64,000 nt of DNA, taken from assembly GCA_947491945.1 (NCBI GenBank), contig CANLLN010000004.1:186001-250000 (forward strand), given 5' to 3'. The translations under genes and the position numbers were made by a program. This document shows positions 34,542 to 43,695 of this stretch, piece after piece. The notes beneath the pieces are model-generated. The model was given only the letters and a program-made list of their open reading frames with translations. It made no database searches and had not been told where the DNA came from. Position 1 is the stretch's first letter, and each line of letters begins with the position of its first letter. Origin of the DNA: an uncultured Carboxylicivirga sp. Its GTDB lineage: Bacteria; Bacteroidota; Bacteroidia; Bacteroidales; Marinilabiliaceae.

Positions 34542-34565
34542 GAGTTATTAATGTATTCAAGAGGT

Positions 34566-35903
34566 TTATCGATTGAAGAGCAGGCGTTCGCCTTTCACAT
34601 CCTTATTTACTTCACCTTTAGAGAAGGCCGTTTGACCATTCACCAGTGTGTACACTACTTTGTGCGAGAAGCTTGTTCCCTCAAAGGGTGACCACCCGCA
34701 TTTATAGAGTATGTTCTCCGGCTTCACCTCCCAGCTGTCGTTGGGGGCAACCAGTACCAGGTCGGCCTTATAACCTTCGCGGAGAAAGCCACGCTTGTCA
34801 ATATCAAATAGTATGGCTGGGTTGTGGCACATTTTCTCAACCACCATTTCGTAGGAGAATAGGCCTTGTTTTACCATTTCCAGCATGGCTACCAGTGCAT
34901 GCTGCACAAGGGGTCCACCCGAGGGAGCACTGAAATACTTGTTGTTTTTCTCTTCGATGGTGTGGGGTGCGTGGTCGGTGGCTACCACATCAAGCTGGTT
35001 ATTTGTCAGTCCATCACGCAGAGCCTTTCGGTCGCGTTCCGACTTCACAGCAGGGTTCCACTTGATGCGAGCGCCATATTGATCGTAGTCGGCATCGGTG
35101 AACCACAGGTGATGCACACAGACTTCACCGGTTATCTTCTTATCCTGAAGGGGCATGTCCTGATCCAGCAGCGCCAGCTCATCGGCTGAGCTTAGGTGCA
35201 GTATGTGTAGGCGTGCTCCATGGCGGCGTGCCAACTCAGCTGCCTTTTTCGATGATTTATAACAAGCATCAGCTGAGCGGATAACCGGATGGTATTTAAA
35301 GGGCATGTCCTCACCAAACTTATTCTTATAGATGGTGGTGTTTTCGCGTATGGTGGCTTCGTCTTCGCAATGCGTAGCGATGAGCGTTGGACTTTCGGCA
35401 AAAATACGTCCCAATATGGCTTCATCATCCACCAGCATGTTACCGGTTGATGATCCCATAAACACTTTGACGCCACATATTTTCTTAGGGTCTGTTTTTA
35501 ACAGTTCGTCTATGTTATCATTCGTAGCACCCAGATAAAAGGAGTAGTTGGCAGCTGAACACTGTGCCGCCAGCTTGTACTTATCCTCAAGTATGGCATG
35601 TGTAGTGGCCTGAGGATTGGTGTTGGGCATTTCCATAAATGAAGTGATACCACCGGCTACGGCCGCTCGCGATTCACTCTCTATGGTAGCTTTGTGGGTT
35701 AGTCCGGGTTCACGAAAATGCACCTGGTCATCGATGGCTCCAGGCAATAAGAGCAGTCCTTTGGCATCAATTACCTGGTCGGCTGCAGGCAGTTCTCCTT
35801 TGGTAATGATGTGTTTAATGTGGTCATTCTCAATAAAAACACTTCCTTGAATTTGACTGCCCTCATTAATAATGGTGGCATCTTTTATTAATATTGTTGG
35901 CAT
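34566..35903 (-). CDS. pyrC: Dihydroorotase
   Basis: 445 aa, class I type. It cyclises carbamoyl aspartate to dihydroorotate in pyrimidine synthesis. The metal site starts GAIDDQVHFREPG (about residues 55-67), in which Gln stands where many dihydroorotases have the first His of HxH; this variant is, from memory, common in Bacteroidota. GVKVFMGSSTGN (about 143-154) includes the carboxylated Lys. ATHCEDE, LHILHLSS and VVATDHAPH hold the remaining ligands. It is followed by a DPM-like transferase gene upstream in transcription order, 83 bp away; these may be cotranscribed. Terminal residues ERLLFNR are typical of the family. Confidence 0.93.
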   Translation of the reverse strand: MPTILIKDATIINEGSQIQGSVFIENDHIKHIITKGELPAADQVIDAKGLLLLPGAIDDQVHFREPGLTHKATIESESRAAVAGGITSFMEMPNTNPQATTHAILEDKYKLAAQCSAANYSFYLGATNDNIDELLKTDPKKICGVKVFMGSSTGNMLVDDEAILGRIFAESPTLIATHCEDEATIRENTTIYKNKFGEDMPFKYHPVIRSADACYKSSKKAAELARRHGARLHILHLSSADELALLDQDMPLQDKKITGEVCVHHLWFTDADYDQYGARIKWNPAVKSERDRKALRDGLTNNQLDVVATDHAPHTIEEKNNKYFSAPSGGPLVQHALVAMLEMVKQGLFSYEMVVEKMCHNPAILFDIDKRGFLREGYKADLVLVAPNDSWEVKPENILYKCGWSPFEGTSFSHKVVYTLVNGQTAFSKGEVNKDVKGERLLFNR

Positions 35904-35986
35904 AATATTTTTGGTTAATGCGTTTACTTTTTAACAGATAAAAGGGAGATGGGTTTAGAATATTGGCATCTCATTTTGCCCTTTGT

Positions 35987-36721
35987 CTATCGTTTGTAGC
36001 TTTTAAACCAGCTGGCTATCTTCATTTTAATAACACCCCATACGGCTTCGTTAAATATGCCGCCACTCATTTTTGAAGTGCCCTGTGTGCGGTCAGTAAA
36101 GATGATGGGTACCTCTACAATGTTGAAACCAAATTTCCAGGTGGTGAACTTCATCTCTATCTGAAACGAATAGCCCTTTAGCTTAATGTTATCCAGGTCG
36201 ATGGTTTCCAAAACGCGGCGGCTGTAGCACTTAAAGCCGGCTGTTGTATCCATTATTTTCATCCGCGTTACAAAGCGTACATAAACCGAAGCGAAGTAGG
36301 ACATGAGCACACGACCCATGGGCCAGTTTACTACGTTAACACCCGATATGTACCGTGATCCGATGGCCAGGTCTGCACCCTTTAGGCAGGCGTCGTGCAG
36401 GCTAATCAGATCCTTGGGGGGATGCGAGAAGTCGGCATCCATCTCAAAAATATAGTCGTAGCCATGTGATGTAGCCCATTTGAATCCGCTTATATAGGCC
36501 GTGCCCAGACCCAGCTTTCCTTCGCGCTCCAGCATATGTAGCTGATCGGGGTGCTGGCTCATCAGATCTCTTACGATGGTAGCTGTTCCATCGGGCGAAT
36601 TATCATCGATGATAAGGATCTCGAAGCGGCGAGGCAGGGCAAATACCGCCTTGATGATGGCTTCAATATTCTCCTTCTCGTTGTAGGTAGGTATAATTAC
36701 CAGGTTGCGTGTTTTCTCCAT
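35987..36721 (-). CDS. Polyprenol monophosphomannose synthase-like glycosyltransferase
   Basis: 244 aa from the ATG at 36721 (MEKTRNLVIIPTYNEKENIEA). An ATG 15 codons upstream is less family-like. This is a GT2 enzyme with IIDDNSPDGT (about residues 37-46), EMDADFSHPP (about 92-101) and the QIEMKFTTWKFGFNIVEVPIIFTDR region typical of Dpm1. There is no C-terminal membrane domain, as in soluble Dpm1-type enzymes. It transfers mannose, or a similar sugar, to a polyprenyl phosphate. A similar enzyme type with membrane helices is at 6193. It lies upstream of pyrC on the same strand. Confidence 0.92.
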   Translation of the reverse strand: MEKTRNLVIIPTYNEKENIEAIIKAVFALPRRFEILIIDDNSPDGTATIVRDLMSQHPDQLHMLEREGKLGLGTAYISGFKWATSHGYDYIFEMDADFSHPPKDLISLHDACLKGADLAIGSRYISGVNVVNWPMGRVLMSYFASVYVRFVTRMKIMDTTAGFKCYSRRVLETIDLDNIKLKGYSFQIEMKFTTWKFGFNIVEVPIIFTDRTQGTSKMSGGIFNEAVWGVIKMKIASWFKSYKR

Positions 36722-36766
36722 AGTCGCTTGCTCCAGCTGAATTGGTTTGTCCAATTCGTAATACAT

Positions 36767-36959
36767 GTTCTTTTCTGAAGCTCTAAAGGTAGTAAGAAAG
36801 TGCGGATTTACCTTGCTGATGGCGCTTCCACCCGCGGCTGACGCATTTAAAATTCAACCATATTGTGCTTGTTAATTCAATAGCCTGGAACACAGTGGTC
36901 GCGATTATAAAGTGTGACTTGTGTTGCGCCTGCGGCAAGCTATGCATTATGAGCCATTG
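36767..36959. other. Intergenic region downstream of the S41 peptidase gene, cassette-like end
   Basis: 193 bp without a gene. Read from the S41 stop codon outwards (minus strand) it starts CTCTAACAATGGCTC and, about 100 nt further, has GGTTGAAT, which fits the GTTRRRY core of integron attC sites. AACACA and TGTGTT form a short inverted pair between. The resemblance to a cassette end is partial and unproven. Confidence 0.3.
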
Positions 36960-38732
36960 TTAGAGGGCGTTTTTGTTTTTTGCTAATTCAATAGCTTTTT
37001 CTAAAAATTCATCTCGGCCGTTTTTTACCCCTTGTATTGTTTTTTCAACATATATATCGGGTAATATTCCGACACCGTGCTGTTGGGTGCCATCATGTTT
37101 AATGACTTTCATACCGGTCCATGAAATCTTGTATCCGCCTGGCAGACCAAAAGGATTAATATTTCCATTTGTTCCGGCTGTAGGTTGACCAATAATTGTG
37201 GCAAGATTATACCCTTCAATATAGCCCATGTAACTTTCTGCATAACTGATAGCTCGCCCATCAGTTATAAAAATCACGTTTTTGTCGCCCAAGTATGGTT
37301 TTTTGGTTTTCATCGCACCTATCCAATTGTGCTTTTCGTATCCTACTATTCTGTCGTAGTCAGGATATACAATTTGAGGTGTTTGCATCCATGCTGACGT
37401 TGTGTCATTAATCGCCAAAAGATGTTGAATTAAACCATGATTGCCTTTGGGGCGCCCTCTTAAATCACAGATAATTGAGTTGCAATCCTGCAGTTTAGGT
37501 AATAACATGGTAATAGTATCCATTTCAATGATATCCAGATTCAGATACCAAATCCCCTTTTCTATTTCTTTATATTTATTGCTATTCACCGATTGTCTCG
37601 ACCACTGATATGGCTTAACGGTTCTTTTTAATTGATATTCATTTCCATCAATTACAAGCTCAATACAACTATCATAATCTCCCAATAAACTAATAGTGTT
37701 AGCTCTATAGTTCAGCCATCCCTCAGTTGCCGCTGAGATTCTCGAATAGGTCTCTTCAAAATACTGTTTTGAAGTTTTGCCATCGATATGAGTTACAATA
37801 TCTCCTAATTTTATTGAGTCATTATCTTCTTCAACCCGTGTGATGATTAACTTATTCTCGACCCACTCCCAAGCAATCGGAGGAGCGTAAGCTGAAGTCA
37901 TTGGTTTATCATAAACTCTAATATGACCATCTTTAAGAGAAGCTGTGAATTTTTGAAGCGTAATTAAATGGTCTGATTTTGTTTCGTCAGAATAGCATCT
38001 TCGAAGTGCACTCTTAAATTCATCTTCCCAATTAACATCAACAACATCAAAATAGGGATAAAAGTGTTGAAACACATTATATACATTTATCACATTCCCT
38101 AATCGAGAGTACGAATTCTGAGTTAATGAATATTTAATGCGCTGTAATTCGTCTTGCAATTTTATAAGGTCATCGTGGTTTGCCTGCGGAAAGGTATAGT
38201 CATTATTACAGTAAAGCACTAGTGGAATCTGGCAGTATATACCATTGCCGATTTCTTTAATGATGCATTCATTAGTATCCGGTTGATAGTTGAAAAGTTG
38301 GATACTACTTTCATCATTACTTCTATTTATCCTTCTGCTTTCATAAGGTCTTCCTTTATTTTCCATCCCGATACTAACACCGAAATGTTGCCAATATGTT
38401 GACTTAAATCCTTCAAGACTGTCGGGTACAGGTAGGTTAGAATCAAATTCTGAAATATCGGATGAAAATCTAATTGTTGGAGCAATTGGTTTAAATAGGT
38501 TTTCTAAAACCTTAATAACATCACTCTGAGATTTACATTGGCCTATCTGAGTAGCACCGTATATCGAAAAGCTGTTCCAATCAAGCTGAGCAGCCTCATC
38601 ACTTGGATGAAAATATTTGACATATCCGTATACCTTTGCGAAAGTAATTTGGTTTTCAATTCTTTTTGATTCTTTACTACAACCAATCAAGAGCAGTAAG
38701 AATATTGTTATGCAATAAATATGTGCTTTCAT
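36960..38732 (-). CDS. S41-family peptidase lipoprotein
   Basis: 590 aa. A signal peptide with lipobox LIGC lipidates C18. The N-terminal region resembles the domain found before tricorn-type S41 peptidases (QITFAKVYGYVKYFHPSDEAAQLDW at about 28-52). A small PDZ-like segment follows (ITRVEEDNDSIKLGDIVTHIDGK). The S41 core has DLRGRPKGN and the catalytic region FITDGRAISYAES with the nucleophile Ser near residue 492, then IGQPTAGTNGNINPFGLPGG. The gene is clearly more A+T-rich than its neighbours. TAGAGGGC at its stop and GCCCTCTA just upstream of its start form an inverted pair, a possible sign of insertion. Confidence 0.88.
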   Translation of the reverse strand: MKAHIYCITIFLLLLIGCSKESKRIENQITFAKVYGYVKYFHPSDEAAQLDWNSFSIYGATQIGQCKSQSDVIKVLENLFKPIAPTIRFSSDISEFDSNLPVPDSLEGFKSTYWQHFGVSIGMENKGRPYESRRINRSNDESSIQLFNYQPDTNECIIKEIGNGIYCQIPLVLYCNNDYTFPQANHDDLIKLQDELQRIKYSLTQNSYSRLGNVINVYNVFQHFYPYFDVVDVNWEDEFKSALRRCYSDETKSDHLITLQKFTASLKDGHIRVYDKPMTSAYAPPIAWEWVENKLIITRVEEDNDSIKLGDIVTHIDGKTSKQYFEETYSRISAATEGWLNYRANTISLLGDYDSCIELVIDGNEYQLKRTVKPYQWSRQSVNSNKYKEIEKGIWYLNLDIIEMDTITMLLPKLQDCNSIICDLRGRPKGNHGLIQHLLAINDTTSAWMQTPQIVYPDYDRIVGYEKHNWIGAMKTKKPYLGDKNVIFITDGRAISYAESYMGYIEGYNLATIIGQPTAGTNGNINPFGLPGGYKISWTGMKVIKHDGTQQHGVGILPDIYVEKTIQGVKNGRDEFLEKAIELAKNKNAL

Positions 38733-38770
38733 GTTATTTTTGTTATGCCCTCTAAATACCCAATAAACTG

Positions 38771-38797
38771 CTGCGTGTCACAATATCTGACACGCAG
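38771..38797 (-). terminator. Hairpin downstream of the nucleoside kinase gene
   Basis: A perfect 10-bp inverted repeat CTGCGTGTCA/TGACACGCAG surrounds a 7-nt loop. It lies 30 bp after the kinase stop and just before the S41 gene. The following T-tract is weak on the minus strand. Confidence 0.6.
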
Positions 38798-38826
38798 TCG
38801 TGTATCTTAATAATTTCAACCCAGTG

Positions 38827-40485
38827 TTAATAATCAAAGCTACTGCCGCCCAAAAACTCGCGTATAATGGAGGTGGGTGGTATCTGTGTGGCTTGTATCG
38901 GTTTAAAATAGCCAAAGAAATTCAGAAGGCGTCTGGCCTCGGCATACTCAGGCTGATTGGGCTGTACTTCCAGTAGCATGGGTTCTGCCTGTTGCTTTAG
39001 TACTGATAGCTCATAGAGCAGTGCCGTGTTAAACATCACATCGGCTTCTTCCTGGTAAGGGAAGATGTGTGCGTCTTCACCACGTCGTACGCTGGGCCAG
39101 CGGGCAATGGTGTTGCGGGCCGAGTAATTGCGGTATTTGTAGTCGCGCACTATGCGTCTTATTAAGCGGTTATCAGTGGTGTGAATCAGGTTTTGATTAT
39201 CGATGTTTACTGATGTAAGGGCTGACACGTAAATCTTAAACTTAGCAGTGTCGGGTATCAGGTGCGTTAGATGTGGGTTGAGGCCGTGAATGCCTTCCAC
39301 AATCAGTATGTTATCCGGAGTCATTTGCAGCTTTTCGCCATCGTAATAACGTTGCCCGCTCTCAAAGTTAAACTTGGGTATTTCTACTTCATCGCCGGCC
39401 AGTAGGCCAATCAGTTGTTTATTAAATAGCTCAACATCCAGTGCATTGAGCGCCTCAAAATCAAATTCGCCATGCTCATCCAGGGGGGTGTCTTCACGGT
39501 TTACAAAGTAATTATCAAGCGATAGGTTTACTGGTTTCATGCCTGCTACCATAAGCTGTATGGCCAGTCGCTTGCCAAAGGTGGTTTTGCCGCTGGATGA
39601 GGGGCCACTGATTAAAATCAGTTTCACCGTTTTCTTACGGGCATCAATCATATCGGCAATGTGACCAATCTTTTTCTCGTGTAGTGCTTCGGAAATCTTG
39701 ATTAGTGTAGTGGCTTTTCCGTTGGAGCACGACTCGTTGATATCGGCCAGGTTACGAACGTTAAGTACACGATTCCACTCGGCAAATTCCTGAAAGATGT
39801 CAAACATCTTGTTTTGTACCACTATGTCTTCAAGGGTATCGGGCTGCGTGCGCTTGGGTATTTGCAGCAACATGCCATTATAGTATTTAATGAGGTCAAA
39901 CACCTTGAGGTAGCCCGTTGAAGGCACCAGATGACCATAGTACATGCCAATGTGTTTTTCCAGTTGGTGATAGGTGGTATATAACTGGCCACGATGACGG
40001 ATGAGTGCTGTTTTATCGGCCTGTTTTTGTGCCTCAAAGCGTTCGATCACAGCTTCGGACTCCTCCTGATGTTGTATAAACGGCGTATCAGAGCTAATAA
40101 TTTCTTTCATACGGTTCTGTATGGTCAGCACATCATCAATGGTCAGTTCTTCACCCTCGAGCAAGCAGTAGGTGCCTTTCGATACGGAATGTTCAATGCG
40201 AAGTTGTGCATTGGGAAACAGTTCATTGGCAGCTTTGTATAGTACAAGTGATAAGCTGCGTATATACATGCGCATTCCATCCGGGTGGCTTATATCAATA
40301 TAATTTATTGTTTTAGGTTGATACACTTCGTACGATAAATCGCATAGCTTATTATTAACGTAAGCACCTAATATGGGGGTTTTTAATTTAATGCCACGGT
40401 CATTGGCTATCTCCATTAACGACGTGCCGGCTTCGTAGCAGCTTGTTTTATTATCGTTGATGCAGGTGATATGTACTTGTTTCAT
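38827..40485 (-). CDS. Nucleoside (uridine-like) kinase with N-terminal TGS-like and SAD-like domains
   Basis: 552 aa from the ATG at 40485 (MKQVHITCINDNK). The N-terminal 60 residues resemble a TGS domain (SLMEIANDRGIKLKTPILGAYVNNKLCDLSYEV), and a tRNA-synthetase SAD-like region follows (GMRMYIRSLSLVLYKAANELFPNAQLRIEHSVSKG). The C-terminal uridine-kinase domain has Walker A ISGPSSSGKTT (about 291-301), SLDNYFVNREDTP, IPKFNFESGQR and IVEGIHGLNP. This three-part architecture is common in Bacteroidota and Clostridia and annotated as nucleoside kinase. The exact substrate is uncertain. A regulatory role for the synthetase-like part is possible. Confidence 0.9.
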   Translation of the reverse strand: MKQVHITCINDNKTSCYEAGTSLMEIANDRGIKLKTPILGAYVNNKLCDLSYEVYQPKTINYIDISHPDGMRMYIRSLSLVLYKAANELFPNAQLRIEHSVSKGTYCLLEGEELTIDDVLTIQNRMKEIISSDTPFIQHQEESEAVIERFEAQKQADKTALIRHRGQLYTTYHQLEKHIGMYYGHLVPSTGYLKVFDLIKYYNGMLLQIPKRTQPDTLEDIVVQNKMFDIFQEFAEWNRVLNVRNLADINESCSNGKATTLIKISEALHEKKIGHIADMIDARKKTVKLILISGPSSSGKTTFGKRLAIQLMVAGMKPVNLSLDNYFVNREDTPLDEHGEFDFEALNALDVELFNKQLIGLLAGDEVEIPKFNFESGQRYYDGEKLQMTPDNILIVEGIHGLNPHLTHLIPDTAKFKIYVSALTSVNIDNQNLIHTTDNRLIRRIVRDYKYRNYSARNTIARWPSVRRGEDAHIFPYQEEADVMFNTALLYELSVLKQQAEPMLLEVQPNQPEYAEARRLLNFFGYFKPIQATQIPPTSIIREFLGGSSFDY

Positions 40486-40625
40486 CTGATTATATTTTCT
40501 TTCAATCGCCATATGGAACTCGCCAGGAAATAATCATCCTTCTGTGTAAGCAACCCTCGCCCATGGCTCGTTTTATTTGTCTTTTTATCAACTAATAAAA
40601 ATATAACTTTTTATGAAGATATCTT

Positions 40626-40633
40626 TATTTTTG
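40626..40633 (+). promoter_or_regulatory. Bacteroidota -7 box (TATTTTTG) for the flavoprotein gene
   Basis: TATTTTTG lies 30 bp before the ATG at 40664. No TTTG is found 19-21 bp upstream. Confidence 0.5.
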
Positions 40634-40663
40634 CACAATACAATTTGATAAGAGTGGTAAGCT

Positions 40664-41878
40664 ATGAAGATAGGGGTAATTGGGGGCGGTGCGGCCGGTT
40701 TTTTTGCGGCGATTACAGCAAAGGAGCATTTTCCGCAGGCTGAAGTAATTATTTTTGAGAAGTCGCGTAAGGTGTTGGCAAAAGTAAAGGTATCCGGCGG
40801 GGGACGCTGCAATGTTACTAATTCCTGCACTGACATACCGCAACTGTGTGCTGCCTATCCTCGTGGCGGGCGTAGTCTTAAAAAGGTATTTCATCAGTTT
40901 AGCACCACTGATGCCATGCAATGGTTTAAATCGCGCGGGGTTCCCCTTGTGGTGCAGGATGATGCTTGTGTGTTTCCCCGATCGCAGGATTCGCAGAGTA
41001 TCATTGACTGTTTCTTAAGAGAGTGCCGGCACTTGGGCGTGAAAATAAAGACGCAGGCAGGTATTGCTGCCATCCGGCCTCAAGCGAATGGCCTAATGTT
41101 GCATTTTAAGGATGAGAACTACGCACCTGCCTGTTTCAATAAGGTAATTGTAACCACGGGTGGCTCACCTAAGCGTGTTGGTTTGAACTGGTTGGAGGAT
41201 TTGGGCCATCAGATTGAAGCTCCTGTTCCTTCCTTGTTTACTTTTAATATGCCCACTGAAAAGGTTACAGCCTTAATGGGGGTGGTTGTGGAGAATGTTA
41301 CGGTGGCCATTCAGGGGAGTAAGCTAAAAGCCCAAGGCCCCTTGTTAATTACTCACTGGGGTATGAGCGGGCCGGCCATACTTAAGCTTTCGTCTTATGG
41401 TGCCCGTTTGCTTAATGAGCTCAACTATCGGTTTAAGGTACAGGTGAATTGGTGTAACGATGCTTCCAGTGAGGAGGTGAGAGATGTATTAAACAAGATC
41501 ACAACTGAGCATCCCAATAAGGTACTGGTAAACGTTAAACCTTATGGTCTTTCAGAGCGACTGTGGATTTTCCTATTGGAGAAATGTGATTTGCATGCCC
41601 GAAAGAAATGGGGTGAGCTGGGCAAAAAGGGACTCAATAAGCTGAGTAATATTCTGATGAACGATGCGTATGAAGTGCAGGGTAGTGCAAAGTTCAGGGA
41701 TGAATTTGTGACCTGTGGTGGTGTTAGTCTTAAGAGTATTAACCTGAAAACTATGGCCAGCAAAGCTTGTGAGGGTTTATATTTTGCCGGCGAGGTGCTT
41801 GATATTGATGCCATCACGGGTGGCTATAATCTACAGGCGGCCTGGTCAACAGGCTATATTGCAGGGCAGCTCAGGTGA
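40664..41878 (+). CDS. HI0933/BaiN-family FAD-dependent oxidoreductase
   Basis: 404 aa. The N-terminal FAD-binding Rossmann motif GVIGGGAAGFFAAITA is at residues 4-19, and the family signature KVKVSGGGRCNVTN at about 44-57. VTTGGSPKRVG, GPLLITHWGMSGPAIL and the C-terminal FAD motif AGEVLDIDAITGGYNLQAAWSTGYIAG are present. The family includes YhiN and BaiN, and its general reaction is not well settled. It is transcribed alone. A hairpin at 41900-41928 follows. Confidence 0.94.
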   Translation: MKIGVIGGGAAGFFAAITAKEHFPQAEVIIFEKSRKVLAKVKVSGGGRCNVTNSCTDIPQLCAAYPRGGRSLKKVFHQFSTTDAMQWFKSRGVPLVVQDDACVFPRSQDSQSIIDCFLRECRHLGVKIKTQAGIAAIRPQANGLMLHFKDENYAPACFNKVIVTTGGSPKRVGLNWLEDLGHQIEAPVPSLFTFNMPTEKVTALMGVVVENVTVAIQGSKLKAQGPLLITHWGMSGPAILKLSSYGARLLNELNYRFKVQVNWCNDASSEEVRDVLNKITTEHPNKVLVNVKPYGLSERLWIFLLEKCDLHARKKWGELGKKGLNKLSNILMNDAYEVQGSAKFRDEFVTCGGVSLKSINLKTMASKACEGLYFAGEVLDIDAITGGYNLQAAWSTGYIAGQLR

Positions 41879-41899
41879 TACCAGTACCTCCCAAAACCT

Positions 41900-41928
41900 C
41901 TTCCCTTTACTCCTGAGAGTAAGGGAAG
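41900..41928 (+). terminator. Hairpin after the flavoprotein gene
   Basis: CTTCCCTTTACTC and GAGTAAGGGAAG pair around a CTGA loop with a single unpaired base. There is no T-run directly after it. The following 110 bp before the dps stop hold nothing recognisable. Confidence 0.45.
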
Positions 41929-42040
41929 TAGGCCGCCAAAGACGGTGGGAATGGGTTCGGCATATTTTTTTAGCTTGTGATTTGAAGCCTAATTTATTCA
42001 AGAAGTTCGTCTGCAATGACGCTGCTAATGGTTATAAATA

Positions 42041-42520
42041 TCATTTGCTTAACCACGAGTGCAACATCCAGATGGTTTTCTCTTGTTGGCTGATATAATC
42101 GCTAAGCAATGTAATGGTGCCCTCGTCCTCTGCATCCTGCGCCAATGGTAATATGGCTTTCTCCAGCTGTACAAGGCTTGCCAGGTTTTCCAGTGTCGTT
42201 TCCATGCATTGCTGCCCGTCGCTTACATCCTTGGCTGTTTGCAGTGCTGCTGTGTCAAGATAATCGGCAAAAGAATGCATGGGCGTACCTCCCAGTGTCA
42301 GAATACGCTCGGCAATTTCATCTATTTTTACAACTGCATCATTGTATAACTCCTCAAATTTAAGATGCAACTCAAAGAATTTTTCTCCCTTCACATTCCA
42401 ATGAAATCCGCGCAGGTTTTGATAGAATATTTGGTAGTTAGCCAGTAGTTTATTGAGTTTTGTACTTAGCTGTTCGCTCTCTTGTTTTTTAAGGCCTAAT
42501 AGTTCATTTATCGTTTTCAT
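42041..42520 (-). CDS. dps: Dps-family ferritin-like DNA-protection protein
   Basis: 159 aa, four-helix ferritin-like fold. The Dps ferroxidase residues are in NYQIFYQNLRGFHWNVKGEKFFELHLKFEELYNDAVVKIDEIAERI (about residues 29-74). This includes the FHWNVKG histidine, the second histidine in ELHLKFEE and the following Asp/Glu. It oxidises Fe(II) with peroxide and stores iron, limiting Fenton damage. It is transcribed divergently from oxyR across 118 bp with a perfect -33/-7 promoter and repeats overlapping it, fitting peroxide induction by OxyR. Confidence 0.95.
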   Translation of the reverse strand: MKTINELLGLKKQESEQLSTKLNKLLANYQIFYQNLRGFHWNVKGEKFFELHLKFEELYNDAVVKIDEIAERILTLGGTPMHSFADYLDTAALQTAKDVSDGQQCMETTLENLASLVQLEKAILPLAQDAEDEGTITLLSDYISQQEKTIWMLHSWLSK

Positions 42521-42554
42521 AATATTGTGTTTTTATTAGTTTTATTTTCTATTA

Positions 42555-42586
42555 CAAATATATTGATTGCATCATTATCGATCAAA
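42555..42586 (-). promoter_or_regulatory. dps promoter
   Basis: On the minus strand TTTG (42586-42583) and TATATTTG (42562-42555) are separated by 20 bp, a full match to the phylum consensus. The direct repeat copy at 42566-42578 and a TTGAT/ATCAA inverted pair lie between the two boxes. Confidence 0.85.
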
Positions 42587-42615
42587 TAGATAATTTTTAT
42601 ATATTGCATCAGTAT
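42563..42615. promoter_or_regulatory. Candidate OxyR operator repeats between dps and oxyR
   Basis: ATTGCATCATTAT (42566-42578) and ATTGCATCAGTAT (42603-42615) are direct repeats differing at one base, 37 bp apart. The first is enclosed by TTGAT and ATCAA (42563-42585). One copy overlaps the dps promoter, the other is just upstream of the oxyR ATG. The match to the E. coli OxyR ATAG-N7-CTAT pattern is poor. Confidence 0.45.
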
Positions 42616-42638
42616 AAACTATAATAACTGTAGAACAG

Positions 42639-43586
42639 ATGCTTGGACTGAACTTGCAGCAATTAGAATACCTGGTGGCTGTGGATAACTATAAGCAATT
42701 TACCATTGCGGCTGAAAAATGTTTTGTTACGCAGCCTACCTTGAGTATGCAGATAAAGAAAGCGGAGGAGCAACTCGATATTGTAATATTTGATCGTACG
42801 AAACAGCCCATTCTGACAACACCGGTGGGGCAGAAAATTATTGATCAGGCTCGTGTTGTAATCAATGAGTACAACCGGCTTGAAGAGATAGTCCGCGAGG
42901 AGTCGGGGCGCATCGAAGGAAGCCTTAAGGTGGGTATTATCCCTTCTTTGGCACCTTATCTGCTGCCGCTTTTTGTGGGTCATTTTAAGAAGAATAACCC
43001 CTTGGTGCGGCTTACGTTTAAAGAGATGATTACCGAAGAGTTGGTAAAGGCCCTCAAACAGGATCTGCTGGATGCAGCTATTTTGGTGACGCCGCTGGAT
43101 GAGCACGACATTATTGAGCAGCCGCTTTTTTACGAGGATGTACTTATCTATGCCAACCCCAACCACCCTTTGCATAAGGCGGATAGCTTGAGTGTAGATA
43201 TGTTAACGCCAACCGGATTATGGCTTTTGGATGAAGGACATTGCTTTCGGTCGCAGGTGCTAAATGTATGTCAGTTACAGGCAGATATTAGTTCGGTGTC
43301 GCCGTTAAATTTTCAAAGTGGCTCGCTCGATACTATTCGTAAAATGGTGGATACTGAAGGGGGTTACACCTTATTGCCGGGCTTGGCTACTGAAGAGCTG
43401 GCATTTGATTTGCATAAGCATGTCAAAGAGTTCGAGTCGCCGGTGCCCCTGCGGGAGGTGAGCCTTGTTTATTCAAGGGCTTTTTATAAGCGTCTTTTAC
43501 TTAACCGGCTCTCGGACTCTGTGCGGGCATCAGTGCCCGATGAAATGCTGCACAAAGACCGTGGGCACATAGTAGAGTGGAAATAA
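42639..43586 (+). CDS. oxyR: OxyR-type LysR-family peroxide regulator
   Basis: 315 aa. An N-terminal winged helix-turn-helix (residues about 4-64) contains FTIAAEKCFVTQPTLSMQIKKAE. The effector domain has C202 and C211 in GHCFRSQVLNVC, with the same nine-residue spacing as the redox Cys199/Cys208 pair of E. coli OxyR. KVGIIPSLAPYLLP and SLDTIRKMVDTEGGYTLLPGLA are also typical OxyR segments. It senses hydrogen peroxide by disulfide formation. It is divergent from its likely target dps. Confidence 0.95.
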   Translation: MLGLNLQQLEYLVAVDNYKQFTIAAEKCFVTQPTLSMQIKKAEEQLDIVIFDRTKQPILTTPVGQKIIDQARVVINEYNRLEEIVREESGRIEGSLKVGIIPSLAPYLLPLFVGHFKKNNPLVRLTFKEMITEELVKALKQDLLDAAILVTPLDEHDIIEQPLFYEDVLIYANPNHPLHKADSLSVDMLTPTGLWLLDEGHCFRSQVLNVCQLQADISSVSPLNFQSGSLDTIRKMVDTEGGYTLLPGLATEELAFDLHKHVKEFESPVPLREVSLVYSRAFYKRLLLNRLSDSVRASVPDEMLHKDRGHIVEWK

Positions 43587-43695
43587 GTGTTGGTTTAGTA
43601 GAAAGATACGCAACCATTGCAAAGTTTATCCGACTATGAGGGTGTATCATCGATTGAATCGTTGATCGTAATATTTTTATAACAATCTGAATTAA

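Noticed and set aside
36960-38732. Active integron
   Set aside because: No integrase gene or second cassette is in the window, and the attC-like end is only a partial match. Kept as a low-confidence finding about the flanks only.
42543-42640. E. coli-type OxyR ATAG-N7-CTAT array
   Set aside because: Scattered ATAG and CTAT tetramers occur, as expected in AT-rich DNA, but not at regular spacing.
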